From NCBI GenBank assembly GCA_030431875.1, contig JAUIIG010000004.1:1-64000 (forward strand): DNA of 64,000 nt, given 5' to 3'. The notes under the pieces were generated by a model. The model was not told the origin of the DNA. It saw nothing but the letters and a program-made list of their open reading frames with translations, and did no database searches. Of the stretch, positions 27,567 through 36,500 are shown piece after piece. This DNA is from Alphaproteobacteria bacterium (lineage in GTDB: Bacteria > Pseudomonadota > Alphaproteobacteria > Sphingomonadales > Sphingomonadaceae). Numbering within the stretch: the first letter of the stretch is position 1; each line of letters starts with the position of its first letter. A program made the position numbers and the translations under genes.

Positions 27567-29066
27567 TCACCCCATCGTCGGAATGACAAAGGCGTTCGAG
27601 CCGTCACCGCCGCCATCGGGCCAGCGCTGGGTGACCTTCTTGGACTTGGTCCAGAAGCGCAGGCCTTCCATGCCGTACTGGTCGATATCGCCGAAGCCCG
27701 AACGCTTCCAGCCGCCGAACGAGTGGTAGCTCACCGGCACCGGGATCGGCACGTTGATGCCGACCATGCCGACATTCACCCGCGCCGCGAATTCGCGCGC
27801 GGCGTGGCCGTTGCGGGTGAAGATCGCCACGCCGTTGCCGTACTGGTGCTCACTCGGCAGGCGCAGGGCCTCCTCGAAGTCCTTGGCGCGCACGATCTGC
27901 AGCACCGGACCGAAGATTTCCTCCTGGTAGGAGGACATGTCGGGCGTGACGTGGTCGATCAGTGTCGGGCCGACGAAGAAGCCGTTCTCGTGGCCCTGCA
28001 GGCTGAAGCCGCGACCGTCGATGACGATCTCCGCGCCTTCCTTCTCGGCACTGTCGATCCAGCTTTCGATGCGCGCCTTGTGTTCGGGCGTCACCACCGG
28101 GCCGTAGTGGGCTTCGGGGTCCGTCGACACGCCGACGCGCAGCGCATTGATCGCGGGGATCAGCTTTTCCTTCAGTCGCTCGGCAGTATCTTCGCCCACC
28201 GGCACCACCACGGGCAGCGCCATGCAGCGTTCACCAGCCGAACCGAAAGCGGCACCGGCAAGGTCGTTCACCACCTGGTCGAGGTCGGCATCGGGCATGA
28301 CCACGCCGTGGTTCTTCGCCCCGCCGAAAGCCTGTACGCGCTTGTGGTTCGCGGCGCCGCGGGAGTAGATGTACTGCGCGATGTCGCTCGAACCGACGAA
28401 GCTGACGGCAGCGATATCGGGGTGGTCGAGGATGGCGTCGACCATTTCCTTGTCGCCGTGCAGCACTTGCAGCAGGCCTTCCGGAGCGCCCGCTTCGAGG
28501 AACAGCTCGGCCAGCCGCACCGGTACCGAAGGATCGCGCTCGGAGGGCTTGAGGATGAAGGCGTTGCCCGCCGCAATCGCCATGCCGAACATCCACATCG
28601 GGATCATGGCGGGGAAGTTGAACGGAGTGATGCCCGCACCTATGCCAAGCGGCTGGCGCATCGAATATACGTCGATGCCCGGCCCCGCGCTGGTGGTGTA
28701 CTCGCCCTTGCCCGCCTGCGGGATGCCGCAAGCGAACTCGATCACTTCGAGCCCGCGCTGCACGTCGCCCTTGGCGTCGTCGATGACCTTGCCGTGTTCG
28801 CTCGAAAGCAGCTCGGCCAGTTCCTGCATGTTGTCTTCGATCAGCTGCTTGAACTTGAACATCACCCGCGCGCGGCGCTGCGGATTGGTGGCGGCCCAGC
28901 CGGGCTGGACCTGCTTGGCGGTCTCGACAGCGCGCGCCAGCAGCGCGGCATCGCCGAGCGCGACTTCGGCCTGGACCTCTCCGGTCGAGGGGTTCCACAC
29001 CTGGTGCTTGCGGGCGTTTCCAGTCGTCCTGCTGCCGCCTGTGATGAAATGATCGATCTGTCGCAT
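27567..29066 (-). CDS. mmsA: Methylmalonate-semialdehyde dehydrogenase (acylating)
   Basis: 499 residues of the aldehyde dehydrogenase superfamily. It converts methylmalonate semialdehyde with CoA and NAD to propionyl-CoA and CO2. The catalytic Cys281 lies in GSAGERCMALPVVV. GITPFNFPAMIPMWMFGMAIAAGN and FGGAKNHGVVMPDAD are diagnostic of the MmsA branch, and GDIDQYGMEGLRFWTKSKKVTQRW is the family C terminus. It is the first gene of the minus-strand valine operon, with about 140 bases separating it from tRNA-Lys. Confidence 0.95.
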   Translation of the reverse strand: MRQIDHFITGGSRTTGNARKHQVWNPSTGEVQAEVALGDAALLARAVETAKQVQPGWAATNPQRRARVMFKFKQLIEDNMQELAELLSSEHGKVIDDAKGDVQRGLEVIEFACGIPQAGKGEYTTSAGPGIDVYSMRQPLGIGAGITPFNFPAMIPMWMFGMAIAAGNAFILKPSERDPSVPVRLAELFLEAGAPEGLLQVLHGDKEMVDAILDHPDIAAVSFVGSSDIAQYIYSRGAANHKRVQAFGGAKNHGVVMPDADLDQVVNDLAGAAFGSAGERCMALPVVVPVGEDTAERLKEKLIPAINALRVGVSTDPEAHYGPVVTPEHKARIESWIDSAEKEGAEIVIDGRGFSLQGHENGFFVGPTLIDHVTPDMSSYQEEIFGPVLQIVRAKDFEEALRLPSEHQYGNGVAIFTRNGHAAREFAARVNVGMVGINVPIPVPVSYHSFGGWKRSGFGDIDQYGMEGLRFWTKSKKVTQRWPDGGGDGSNAFVIPTMG

Positions 29067-29205
29067 CTGCGCCGCGCCTCTCTCTCCGTCTTACGGATAA
29101 TACGATGGCCCATGGCCATGTGTTCCTGCAAGCGGCTCACTTGCGCGGAGATGGTTTCAAATGCAACCGGAAACCGCTGCACGGCGCTGTGCGGGCGGCA
29201 AGAGG

Positions 29206-29281
29206 TGGTGAGCCCTGCTGGGTTCGAACCAGCGACCTACTGATTAAAAGTCAGTTGCTCTACCGACTGAGCTAAGGGCCC
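29206..29281 (-). tRNA. tRNA-Lys (anticodon UUU)
   Basis: On the minus strand a 76-base cloverleaf can be drawn. The acceptor stem GGGCCCT pairs with AGGGCTC (one G-U pair). The D-arm is AGCTCAGTCGGTAGAGCA. The anticodon stem is ACTGA/TCAGT with loop CTTTTAA, giving UUU. The T-arm contains GGTTCGAACCC. The 3' CCA is encoded. It lies between mmsA and folK, all on the minus strand. Confidence 0.97.
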
Positions 29282-29313
29282 CCAAGGGAGTGGCAGCGCG
29301 TGGCTGCGGGCGC

Positions 29314-29807
29314 TCACCTAGGCACGGGGCTGCCATGGGTCAAGCGCGCATGAAGCTGGCGCAGCGTCAGTCCGGTAAGCGGATCGCGCCAGCCGGGCGC
29401 AATCGCCGCTGCCGGGCCGAGCACGAAGTCGCGATCGCGGAACAGCGGGTGCGGGACGAGCAATTCGGGCGAGGCGAAAATGCCGCCGTCCCAGAGGACG
29501 ATATCGAGATCGAGCGGGCGGGCGCGCCAGCGCTGGCCGCGCCGCTTGCGACCGAAGGCTTCCTCGGCCTCCTGCAGGCAATGCAGCAGTGCTGGTGGGG
29601 CAAGCTTGCTCTTCAGAAGGATCGCCGCATTGGCATAGCGCCGCTGCGACGGACCCACGGGCGCGGAATCGATGATCGACGAGCGCGCTTTCACCTTGCC
29701 GAGCGTCTCGTCGAGAATGTCCATCGCCGCTGCGACGACGGCGCGTGGGCTGCCGAAATGCGGGTGCCGCTGGTTGCTGCCCAAGGCAATCAGGTAGCGG
29801 TGCTTGC

Positions 29808-29811
<4 letters not shown>
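29314..29811 (-). CDS. folK: 2-amino-4-hydroxy-6-hydroxymethyldihydropteridine diphosphokinase
   Basis: 165 residues. It transfers pyrophosphate from ATP to the pterin in folate synthesis. LIALGSNQRHP at the N terminus and RWRARPLDLDIVLWDGG in the second half are the HPPK signature, and LLVPHPLFRDRDFVL is the conserved C-terminal segment. Length is typical. It follows the amidase gene with a four-base overlap, so they share a transcript although the pathways differ. Confidence 0.94.
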
Positions 29812-30671
<860 letters not shown>

Positions 30672-30677
30672 GGCTGT

Positions 30678-31166
30678 CTAGCTCGAATGGTCGGCAATGA
30701 TGCGCCAGCTACCGTCTTCGCGCGCAAAGACAAGACTCGTCAGGCCGCTCGCCGGTTCGCGGTCGTCGGGATTGGTGAGCACATAGCGCCCGATATAGAG
30801 CACATGGCCTTCCCCAAGCGGGCGGACGTCCTGCGTCTCGAAGGTCAGCACGCCGCGCTGCGAGGGGTCGGGATCGGACCAGTCGTAGGCTGCGCGGTAA
30901 CGCTCCTCCATGGCTGCTCGCCCGCGCACCAGACCGCCGGAGCCGACGAAGCTGGTCTCGGGCGCTTCAGAGTAGATGCCGAGGAAGGCGTCCATGTCGC
31001 CGGTGTTCCAGCCTTCGGCACTGGCGAGCATTTCGGCCTCGATCTCGCCCTGCACCTGCGCTGCGTCGACTACCTGCTCGGGCAGCGCCGCATCGCGCGC
31101 GCTGAAGTAGTCGCAGCCTGCCAGCGCCAGCAGCGCGGCCAGGGCGATTGCCGGGCGAGCGATCAC
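30678..31166 (-). CDS. NTF2/SnoaL-like lipoprotein
   Basis: 162 residues from a GTG at 31166 that overlaps the upstream stop as GTGA; a longer in-frame extension lies inside the neighbouring gene and lacks coding character. VIARPAIALAALLALAGC is a lipoprotein signal with Cys18. The mature part follows the DUF4440/SnoaL-like pattern: a helical start, WNTGDMDAFLGIYSEAPETSFV, GRAAMEERYRAAY, and a final strand GSWRIIADHSS. Such small cone-shaped domains may bind ligands or be enzymes. It is coupled to two exported methyltransferase-like proteins upstream. Confidence 0.78.
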   Translation of the reverse strand: MIARPAIALAALLALAGCDYFSARDAALPEQVVDAAQVQGEIEAEMLASAEGWNTGDMDAFLGIYSEAPETSFVGSGGLVRGRAAMEERYRAAYDWSDPDPSQRGVLTFETQDVRPLGEGHVLYIGRYVLTNPDDREPASGLTSLVFAREDGSWRIIADHSS

Positions 31167-32125
31167 GGACGCTTGCGGAACAGCAGGGTCATGCGGTCGC
31201 TCTCGCCGATCTCGGCGCGGCGGGCGCGTTCCTGGCTTCCTTCGGGGGCACCGCGATAGCTGGGCGGCAGGCTCCACACGCCGCCTTCCCAGTTCGCCGG
31301 ATCACGCGGGTTGGCATTGATCTCGCTCGCGGCCACCAGTTCGAAGCCGTAGGCATTGAACAGGGCGATCACGTCTTCCTGCTGCTGGTAGCCGTTGTCG
31401 CCCAGCGTATAGGCGGCGGGCGCGTCGCGGCGCGCGCGGTGCTGCACCACGCCGACCAGGCCGTCATCCTTCAGCATGGTGCGCATGGCCACCATGGCAT
31501 CGTGGAACCAGCCGTACCGGCGCATGTTGTGGATCTCGCGGAAGATCAGCACGCGGTCTGCCGTCCCGGCAAAGCTGTCCAGTTCGTCGTCGGTGTTGAG
31601 CCCGAATACGCGGGCGCCTTCAAAGCCGACCCAGTCGCGCGCGTCCGAGGGGATGCGCGAGGAGGCATTGCGGTAGAGATCCCAGTAACCGCCTTCGGCA
31701 AAACGGTCGTCCAGCCGGGGGTTGAGGCCGATGTAATTGCCGTCACGACCGAGGTAGGGGATCAGCACGCGCGAATACCAGCCGCCAGCGGGCATGTAGT
31801 CGACCACGGTCATGCCCGGTTCGACACGGAAGAAATCGAGCGTTGCAGCCGGATGGCGGTACACATCACGGGCGCGGTCCTCATCCCGGCGCGGGTGGGC
31901 AAGCGCCGCCTGCAGCGCCTGCGCTGCCGTCACGGGCGTAGGCTGCGTTTCCTGCGGCTGTTGCTGGGGCTGCTGCTGATTGCGACCCGTCAGCACGTCC
32001 AGCACGCCGCGCAGCAGCTGTTCGCCGGAGGACGGCTCCTCTTGCTGTTGCTGCGCCAGGGAAGGCGCGGACAGGACCGGGGTAAGGGCCAGGACGGTGG
32101 CGGCAAGGATCTTGGCAAGGTGCAT
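31163..32125 (-). CDS. Exported methyltransferase-like protein, copy 2
   Basis: 320 residues with a clear signal peptide (MHLAKILAATVLALTPVLSAPSLAQ) and a Gln-rich spacer. A class I methyltransferase-like fold follows from about residue 95: TLDFFRVEPGMTVVDYMPAGGWYSRVL, then DRVLIFREIHNM and DDGLVGVVQHRA. The C terminus GESDRMTLLFRKRP matches the upstream paralogue. The first glycine motif reads PAGG. S-adenosylmethionine is not expected in the periplasm, so actual methyl transfer is doubtful. Its start overlaps the paralogue stop by one base (TGATG). Confidence 0.78.
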   Translation of the reverse strand: MHLAKILAATVLALTPVLSAPSLAQQQQEEPSSGEQLLRGVLDVLTGRNQQQPQQQPQETQPTPVTAAQALQAALAHPRRDEDRARDVYRHPAATLDFFRVEPGMTVVDYMPAGGWYSRVLIPYLGRDGNYIGLNPRLDDRFAEGGYWDLYRNASSRIPSDARDWVGFEGARVFGLNTDDELDSFAGTADRVLIFREIHNMRRYGWFHDAMVAMRTMLKDDGLVGVVQHRARRDAPAAYTLGDNGYQQQEDVIALFNAYGFELVAASEINANPRDPANWEGGVWSLPPSYRGAPEGSQERARRAEIGESDRMTLLFRKRP

Positions 32126-32934
32126 CAGTCAGCCTTTCGGAACAGCAAGGTCATACGGTCGCTTTCACCGATAGCTAGCATAGCCTCGCGGTTGCTGTCG
32201 CCTCCCGCCAGCACGGGCGGCAGGGTCCATACGCCGCCTTCCCAATTGGCGGGATCGTCCGGGTTGGCATTGATCTCGCTCGCGGCGACCAGTTCGAAGC
32301 CGTTGATCGTGAACAGGGCAATGACATCCTCCTGCCGCAGGTAACCCCTGCCGCCATTGGCATAGGAATAGGAGGCATCTGCCGGCGCGCGGTGCTGCAC
32401 CACGCCAACCATGCCATCGTCCGCCAGCAGGCGGCGCATGGTGCGCAGCTGGGTATCCGCGATCTCGTTGTTGAGCATGCCGTGCAGCGAACGGAAGACC
32501 AGGATGCGGTCGACCGACCCTTCCACCCCGTCGGGAATTTCGTCGCTCTCGAATGCCGTGACACTGTCGCCGCCGGTCATGCCGCTGGCCTCGATCGAAG
32601 CGTGGAACCGCTCCGCCCAGCTGGCCTGGCCTTCCTCGCGCGGGCCGGTGTCGGGCTGCATCGCCAGGTAGTGGCCTTGCGGGGCGATCCACGGCAGCAG
32701 CACGCGGGTGTACCAGCCGCCACCGGGGCCATATTCCAGCACCCGCATGGTCGGCTCGACCTCGAAAAAGGCCAGCGTCTCCGCCGGGCGGCGATACTGG
32801 TCACGAGGGGCATCGTCGGCGCGGTGCTCGCTGGACAGGACCTGTTCCAGCGAGGGCGCTTCGGCGTGATGGTCTGCCAGGGCCGGACTGGAAACCGCCA
32901 GCGCGGCAGCAGCGAAAAGGGGGGCAAGGCGCAT
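32125..32934 (-). CDS. Exported methyltransferase-like protein, copy 1
   Basis: 269 residues from the ATG at 32934; an upstream open frame runs through intergenic and msrA sequence and is rejected. The signal peptide is MRLAPLFAAAALAVSSPALA. The mature part has TLAFFEVEPTMRVLEYGPGGGWYTRVLLPW, a canonical glycine-rich SAM motif, then RILVFRSLHGML and DDGMVGVVQHRAPAD. The C terminus is GESDRMTLLFRKAD. It shares this whole framework with the next gene, so the pair is a tandem duplication with divergence in the N-terminal spacer. Confidence 0.8.
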   Translation of the reverse strand: MRLAPLFAAAALAVSSPALADHHAEAPSLEQVLSSEHRADDAPRDQYRRPAETLAFFEVEPTMRVLEYGPGGGWYTRVLLPWIAPQGHYLAMQPDTGPREEGQASWAERFHASIEASGMTGGDSVTAFESDEIPDGVEGSVDRILVFRSLHGMLNNEIADTQLRTMRRLLADDGMVGVVQHRAPADASYSYANGGRGYLRQEDVIALFTINGFELVAASEINANPDDPANWEGGVWTLPPVLAGGDSNREAMLAIGESDRMTLLFRKAD

Positions 32935-33033
32935 GGTATTCTCCAAAACTTTCGATTGGAGACTAACTAGCTGGCGCAGGGGAGATGACAAGCGGGCCAA
33001 AGGTCCCCATGTCCCATGCCAAAGGAGAATTCG

Positions 33034-33567
33034 ATGAGCGAACAGGCCATCATTGCAGGCGGTTGTTTCTGGTGCACCGAAGCGGTGTTCAACGACGTGG
33101 TCGGGGTGACCGGCGTCGAAAGCGGCTATATCGGCGGCACGACCGAGAACCCGACCTACAAGGAAGTCTGCTCGGGCAGCACCGGCCATGCCGAGGCGAT
33201 CAAGGTCACCTACGATCCCGACACGGTGACCCTGGCCGAAATCTACGACATGTTCATGGGCACGCACGATCCGACCCAGCTTAACCGACAGGGCAACGAC
33301 GTGGGCACGCAGTACCGCAGCGCCATCTTCCCGCTCGACGATGCCCAGCGCGTGGAAGCCGAAGCCGCAATCGCGCGGTGGAACGAAGGCCATGCCGGAC
33401 AGACCGCCGTCACCACCATCGAAGGCCCCGCCACATGGTATCCGGCGGAAGACTACCACCAGGAATACTGGGAAGGCGAAGGCCAGCGGAATCCCTATTG
33501 CTTGGCGGTGATTCCGCCCAAGCTGATGAAGCTGCGCAAGAGCTTCGCCGACAAGGTGAAGAGTTGA
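33034..33567 (+). CDS. msrA: Peptide-methionine (S)-S-oxide reductase
   Basis: 177 residues from the ATG at 33034, which follows AAAGGAG; an in-frame ATG six codons upstream has no such site. It reduces the S-epimer of methionine sulfoxide in proteins. The catalytic motif GGCFWC (Cys11, Cys14) is followed by GYIGGTTENPTYKEVCSGSTGHAEA and YHQEYWEGEGQRNPYC, all family hallmarks. No signal peptide is present, so it acts in the cytoplasm. msrB is encoded at 47.9-48.3 kb. An intergenic hairpin repeat follows the stop codon. Confidence 0.95.
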   Translation: MSEQAIIAGGCFWCTEAVFNDVVGVTGVESGYIGGTTENPTYKEVCSGSTGHAEAIKVTYDPDTVTLAEIYDMFMGTHDPTQLNRQGNDVGTQYRSAIFPLDDAQRVEAEAAIARWNEGHAGQTAVTTIEGPATWYPAEDYHQEYWEGEGQRNPYCLAVIPPKLMKLRKSFADKVKS

Positions 33568-33574
33568 TCCTGGT

Positions 33575-33700
33575 TTGCGAAGCCGCCTCCGCGGCTTCGT
33601 CCTCGCTAGACGCGCTCCGCTATGCTACGCGCCCGCTGCGGGCGGGCGGTCGCCCTTGCAGACGGCTGACGCCGGCCGTCCTTTGTCAATTTTCGGGAAA
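33575..33700 (+). repeat. Hairpin-ended intergenic repeat, solo copy A
   Basis: A GC-rich non-coding element lies between the convergent msrA and rsmB-like genes. It begins GTTTGCGAAG. A 9-base-pair hairpin at 33578-33599 has stem CGAAGCCGC/GCGGCTTCG and loop CTCC. TCCTCGCTAGA and a body containing CCCGCTGCGGGCGGGCGGTC follow. The same body, with a different but still perfect stem, appears at the left end of the 45.3-kb copy and inverted at the right end of the 48.4-kb copy. The 3' boundary is approximate. Confidence 0.75.
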
Positions 33701-33719
33701 CTGCTCAGGCTAACCTGAG

Positions 33720-34976
33720 TTAACCTCGGCCGGCGGCAGGTTTCCGCCATCGGGCGATGAAAAAGCCGTCCATTCCGCCGGCCTCGTTAAGACATCCCGG
33801 ATCGGTGCGGACCCAGCCTTCGGGCGTGGGTTGGATGCCGTCCGGCAAGTCTGCACTGGTAATTGGAAAGGGCTCGAGGGCCAGTTCGGCATCAATCCGG
33901 CGCGCCTGTTCTTCGCCCTCTTCGGTTTCGAGCGAGCAGACCGCGTAGACGAACACACCGCCCGGCTCGAGCCAGCCGGCGGCGCGGGCGATCATGGCGC
34001 GTTGCAGGTCAACCGCTTCGGCGATCTGGCGCTGACCGATACGGTGGATCACTTCCGGGTGGCGGCGGCAGGTGCCGGTGGCGGTGCACGGCGCGTCGAG
34101 CAGGATCGCGGCAAACTGTTCTTCTGGCTGCCACTCCAGCACATTCTCGATCACAGTGCTTGCGTCGAGGCGCGTACGGGCGAGGTTTTCGCGCAGGCGC
34201 AACATGCGTCGCGCGTTGTTGTCGAGCGCGGTGACCTGCCAGCCCGCCGCAGCCAGCGCCATGGTCTTGCCGCCCGGTGCGGCGCAAAGATCGAGCGCGC
34301 GGCCGGCACCTTCTCCAAGCAGGTTCGGCGCGATCGAGGCAGCAATGTCCTGCACCCACCATGCACCCTGTTCGTAGCCCTGCAGGTCTTCAACGGCTGA
34401 ACCACGCGGCAGGCGCACATGGCCTGCGGCAAGGCTGGTGCCGCCCAGCTTCTCCGTCCATTCGTCAGTTTCCGCGGGCACCTTCAACGCGAGGTCGAGC
34501 GGCGGCGGCACGGCAATCCCGGCAGCGATGGCCCCGGCACGCTCGCCCCAGCGTTCCGCCACGGCGGGCGGCAGCGTGGGCACTCCGGGCAAGCTCACCT
34601 CTTGCCGTGTCAGCGTGGCGAAGACGCCGTGCGCCAGCTTGCGCGGTCCGCCGTCGAGCAGTGGCAGCGCGGTCGCCACCACGGCGTGCGGCGGGGTTTC
34701 CAGCCGCAGCCACTGCGCCAGCATCATGCGCAGCACCATGCGCGCCTTTGCATCGTCGGGCAGCACCTGTTTCGTCGCGCTGTCGATCAGCGCATCGAGA
34801 TCGACCAGCCAGCGCAGCACTTCTACGGCAATGGCGCGGGCCAAGGCGCGGTCGCTCGGCTGACCGAGGCTGTTCGCCGCCCCGCCCGCCTGCTCCAGCG
34901 TCTCGCCCCGGCGCAGCACGGCATCAAGCATCTTCAGCGCAGCGCGGCGCGGTTGCAGTCCGGGGGTCTTGGCCAT
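33720..34976 (-). CDS. RsmB/NOP-family rRNA cytosine-C5 methyltransferase
   Basis: 418 residues. The N-terminal NusB-like RNA-binding helical domain covers about residues 1-140. A Rossmann methyltransferase domain follows: LDLCAAPGGKTMALAAAGWQVTALDNNARRM, then LLDAPCTATGTCRRHPEV and FVYAVCSLETEEGEEQ. The two cysteines in APC and VCS are the catalytic and release residues of m5C methyltransferases. The likely target is 16S rRNA position 967 (E. coli numbering), although alphaproteobacterial members can differ. It is divergent from the DUF1674 gene. Confidence 0.88.
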   Translation of the reverse strand: MAKTPGLQPRRAALKMLDAVLRRGETLEQAGGAANSLGQPSDRALARAIAVEVLRWLVDLDALIDSATKQVLPDDAKARMVLRMMLAQWLRLETPPHAVVATALPLLDGGPRKLAHGVFATLTRQEVSLPGVPTLPPAVAERWGERAGAIAAGIAVPPPLDLALKVPAETDEWTEKLGGTSLAAGHVRLPRGSAVEDLQGYEQGAWWVQDIAASIAPNLLGEGAGRALDLCAAPGGKTMALAAAGWQVTALDNNARRMLRLRENLARTRLDASTVIENVLEWQPEEQFAAILLDAPCTATGTCRRHPEVIHRIGQRQIAEAVDLQRAMIARAAGWLEPGGVFVYAVCSLETEEGEEQARRIDAELALEPFPITSADLPDGIQPTPEGWVRTDPGCLNEAGGMDGFFIARWRKPAAGRG

Positions 34977-35033
34977 GGGGTGCCCCTAGGGCCAGTTGCG
35001 CTCCCGCACCAGAGGCAGCATATTGCGCCCATC

Positions 35034-35189
35034 ATGAAACGCGCGACCAAACGTCCCGAAGGCTTCGTGAAGCCTGCCCACTGGAGCAACGACCCCGTCC
35101 CTGTGCCCAAGGCGCCGAAGGAGGACGAGGAGCTCAGCCCCACCCGCTATGGCGACTGGGTGCACAAGGGTATCGCTGTCGACTTCTGA
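35034..35189 (+). CDS. DUF1674 family small protein (SDH assembly factor 4-like)
   Basis: A 51-residue protein, easily missed because a longer frame of non-coding character runs into it. KRPEGFVKPAHWSNDPVPVP, and GDWVHKGIAVDF at the extreme C terminus, are the conserved DUF1674 pattern. In eukaryotes the related SDHAF4 protein assists maturation of the flavinylated succinate dehydrogenase subunit; a similar role in bacteria is inferred from homology. Its stop abuts the stop of the convergent YceI gene with no gap. Confidence 0.82.
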   Translation: MKRATKRPEGFVKPAHWSNDPVPVPKAPKEDEELSPTRYGDWVHKGIAVDF

Positions 35190-35807
35190 TTACTCGGTCG
35201 CGGTATCCCGGGCGAAGACCAGCGACACCGATACAGGCACCTGCGTGGTGATCGAATCGAGATTGGCAAGCGATTGCAGCTCGGCCAGGCCTTCGTCCAG
35301 TCCGAAGCTGCTCGCCGATACGACCAGCGGCTGCGCCGTTTCGACCTTCACCAGGTCATCACCGATGCGCGTCACCAGCAGGTCTGCCGGCATGGTGACG
35401 CTGCCGCCATGCAGGTTCACCGTCAGGTCAACCGTGGTTTCCAGCGCATCGCCGACGGACAGGCCCGCGAAGTCGGCAGGATCGACCACGGCGAGCGCCG
35501 TTGCAGTCGGGAACTCGGCCACCTGGAACAGGATGTCGCGCATGCGCTCGTTGCGGATATCGACATTGGTCTCGACCGAAGCGAGGCCGATATCGACCAT
35601 GGCCCCGCCATCAGCAGCAATGCTGCCCGACAGTTCCCCGAAGTGATGCACCTCCGCGACCTGGCTTGCCTTCACGGTGACGAAGGACACCTGCGAGCGA
35701 TCCCCGTCGAGCACCCAAGCCCCGTCGAGAGGCGCTTCGGCAGGTTCCTGCGCGCATCCGGCCAGCAGGGCAGTGGCGGCGAGGGTCGTGGCAAAGAGGG
35801 CTTTCAT
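35190..35807 (-). CDS. YceI family lipoprotein
   Basis: 205 residues from the ATG at 35807, which begins a lipoprotein signal MKALFATTLAATALLAGC (Cys18). The mature part starts with GAWVLDGDRSQVSFVTVKASQVAEVHHF and continues with LASVETNVDIRNERMRDILF, the lipocalin-like pattern of the YceI family. YceI-type proteins bind isoprenoid lipids in some bacteria. An envelope location is clear from the signal; the ligand here is unknown. An upstream open frame lacks coding character. Confidence 0.85.
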   Translation of the reverse strand: MKALFATTLAATALLAGCAQEPAEAPLDGAWVLDGDRSQVSFVTVKASQVAEVHHFGELSGSIAADGGAMVDIGLASVETNVDIRNERMRDILFQVAEFPTATALAVVDPADFAGLSVGDALETTVDLTVNLHGGSVTMPADLLVTRIGDDLVKVETAQPLVVSASSFGLDEGLAELQSLANLDSITTQVPVSVSLVFARDTATE

Positions 35808-35888
35808 CGTGTGGTCTCCTCGGGATTGCATTTCGCGCGATTCATCGGTGATCGCGGCGGTTAGCACAAGGGGCCAAAGGGCCAGTGC

Positions 35889-36497
35889 TCAGCGATCGTC
35901 CTGATCTTCCCCGTCATCGGCATGTTCTGGCGCGGGGCCGAAGAACCGCGTCCAGTCGATCTTCACCATGGCCACCAGGCCCGCCAGCAGCACCAGCTGG
36001 ATGGCGATGCCCCACGGACTGGTCAGCGATTCGCGGAAGATATCGCCCAGCGAAGTGTACTGGTCAGCGATCTTCGCGGTGATTGCGTAGAAGCTGTAGG
36101 ACACCAGCCGCCCGGCGAAGAAGGCCAGCATGAAGGGCAGGATGCGCACGCCAGCCAGCCCGACGGCTGCGAACTGCTGCGCCGAGGGCAGTGGCGAAAC
36201 GGCGAAGAACACCAGCGCCATCAGGCCATGGTGCCGCTGCCGCTCGAAGGCGGCACGCGCGGCGGCGAGACTGCGCTTGGTCTTGTCAGACACCCGTCCC
36301 GCCAGCAGCCGGAAACCGTGGGCAAGGAGAAAGCGACCGGACGATGAGGCCACGGCAGCCGTCACCACCAGAACTGGCAGCGGCAGGTTACTGGTCAGGC
36401 CGAAGAAAACGATCACCGACCAGGTCGGCGGCCCGAACGCCGGCAGCAGGTTGATTAGGAAGACCGCCGCAAAGAGGATGAGCATTTCGGTGGCCAT
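35889..36497 (-). CDS. Polytopic membrane protein of unknown function
   Basis: 202 residues with about five hydrophobic segments: an N-terminal pair (MLILFAAVFLINLLPAFGPPTWSVIVFFGL), LPVLVVTAAVASSSGRFLLA, LMALVFFAVSPLPSAQQF, ILPFMLAFFAGRLVSYSFYA and IAIQLVLLAGLVAMVKI. It ends in an acidic tail PEHADDGEDQDDR. The alternating short helices and a mid-protein SPLPSAQQFAAVGLAGV stretch are reminiscent of DedA/VTT-type proteins, but the match is weak. It lies three bases downstream of the following lipoprotein gene on the same strand. Confidence 0.7.
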   Translation of the reverse strand: MATEMLILFAAVFLINLLPAFGPPTWSVIVFFGLTSNLPLPVLVVTAAVASSSGRFLLAHGFRLLAGRVSDKTKRSLAAARAAFERQRHHGLMALVFFAVSPLPSAQQFAAVGLAGVRILPFMLAFFAGRLVSYSFYAITAKIADQYTSLGDIFRESLTSPWGIAIQLVLLAGLVAMVKIDWTRFFGPAPEHADDGEDQDDR

Positions 36498-36500
36498 GGC

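Noticed and set aside
27450..29243. A 597-codon plus-strand open frame opposite mmsA and extending into tRNA-Lys
   Set aside because: Antisense shadow; it would read through a tRNA gene and has no domain signal, whereas mmsA is clear.
32935..33459. N-terminal extension of the first exported methyltransferase-like protein
   Set aside because: The extra codons run antisense through msrA, and a clean signal peptide begins at the ATG at 32934.
33578..33599. The repeat hairpins read as ordinary intrinsic terminators
   Set aside because: The T-rich word lies on the outer side before the stem rather than after it. The loops are constant, and the hairpins sit at both ends of longer elements, which terminators do not explain.
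34419..35033. Long N-terminal extension of the DUF1674 protein
   Set aside because: It lies antisense to the rsmB-like gene. The 51-residue protein starting at 35034 matches the usual length of the family.
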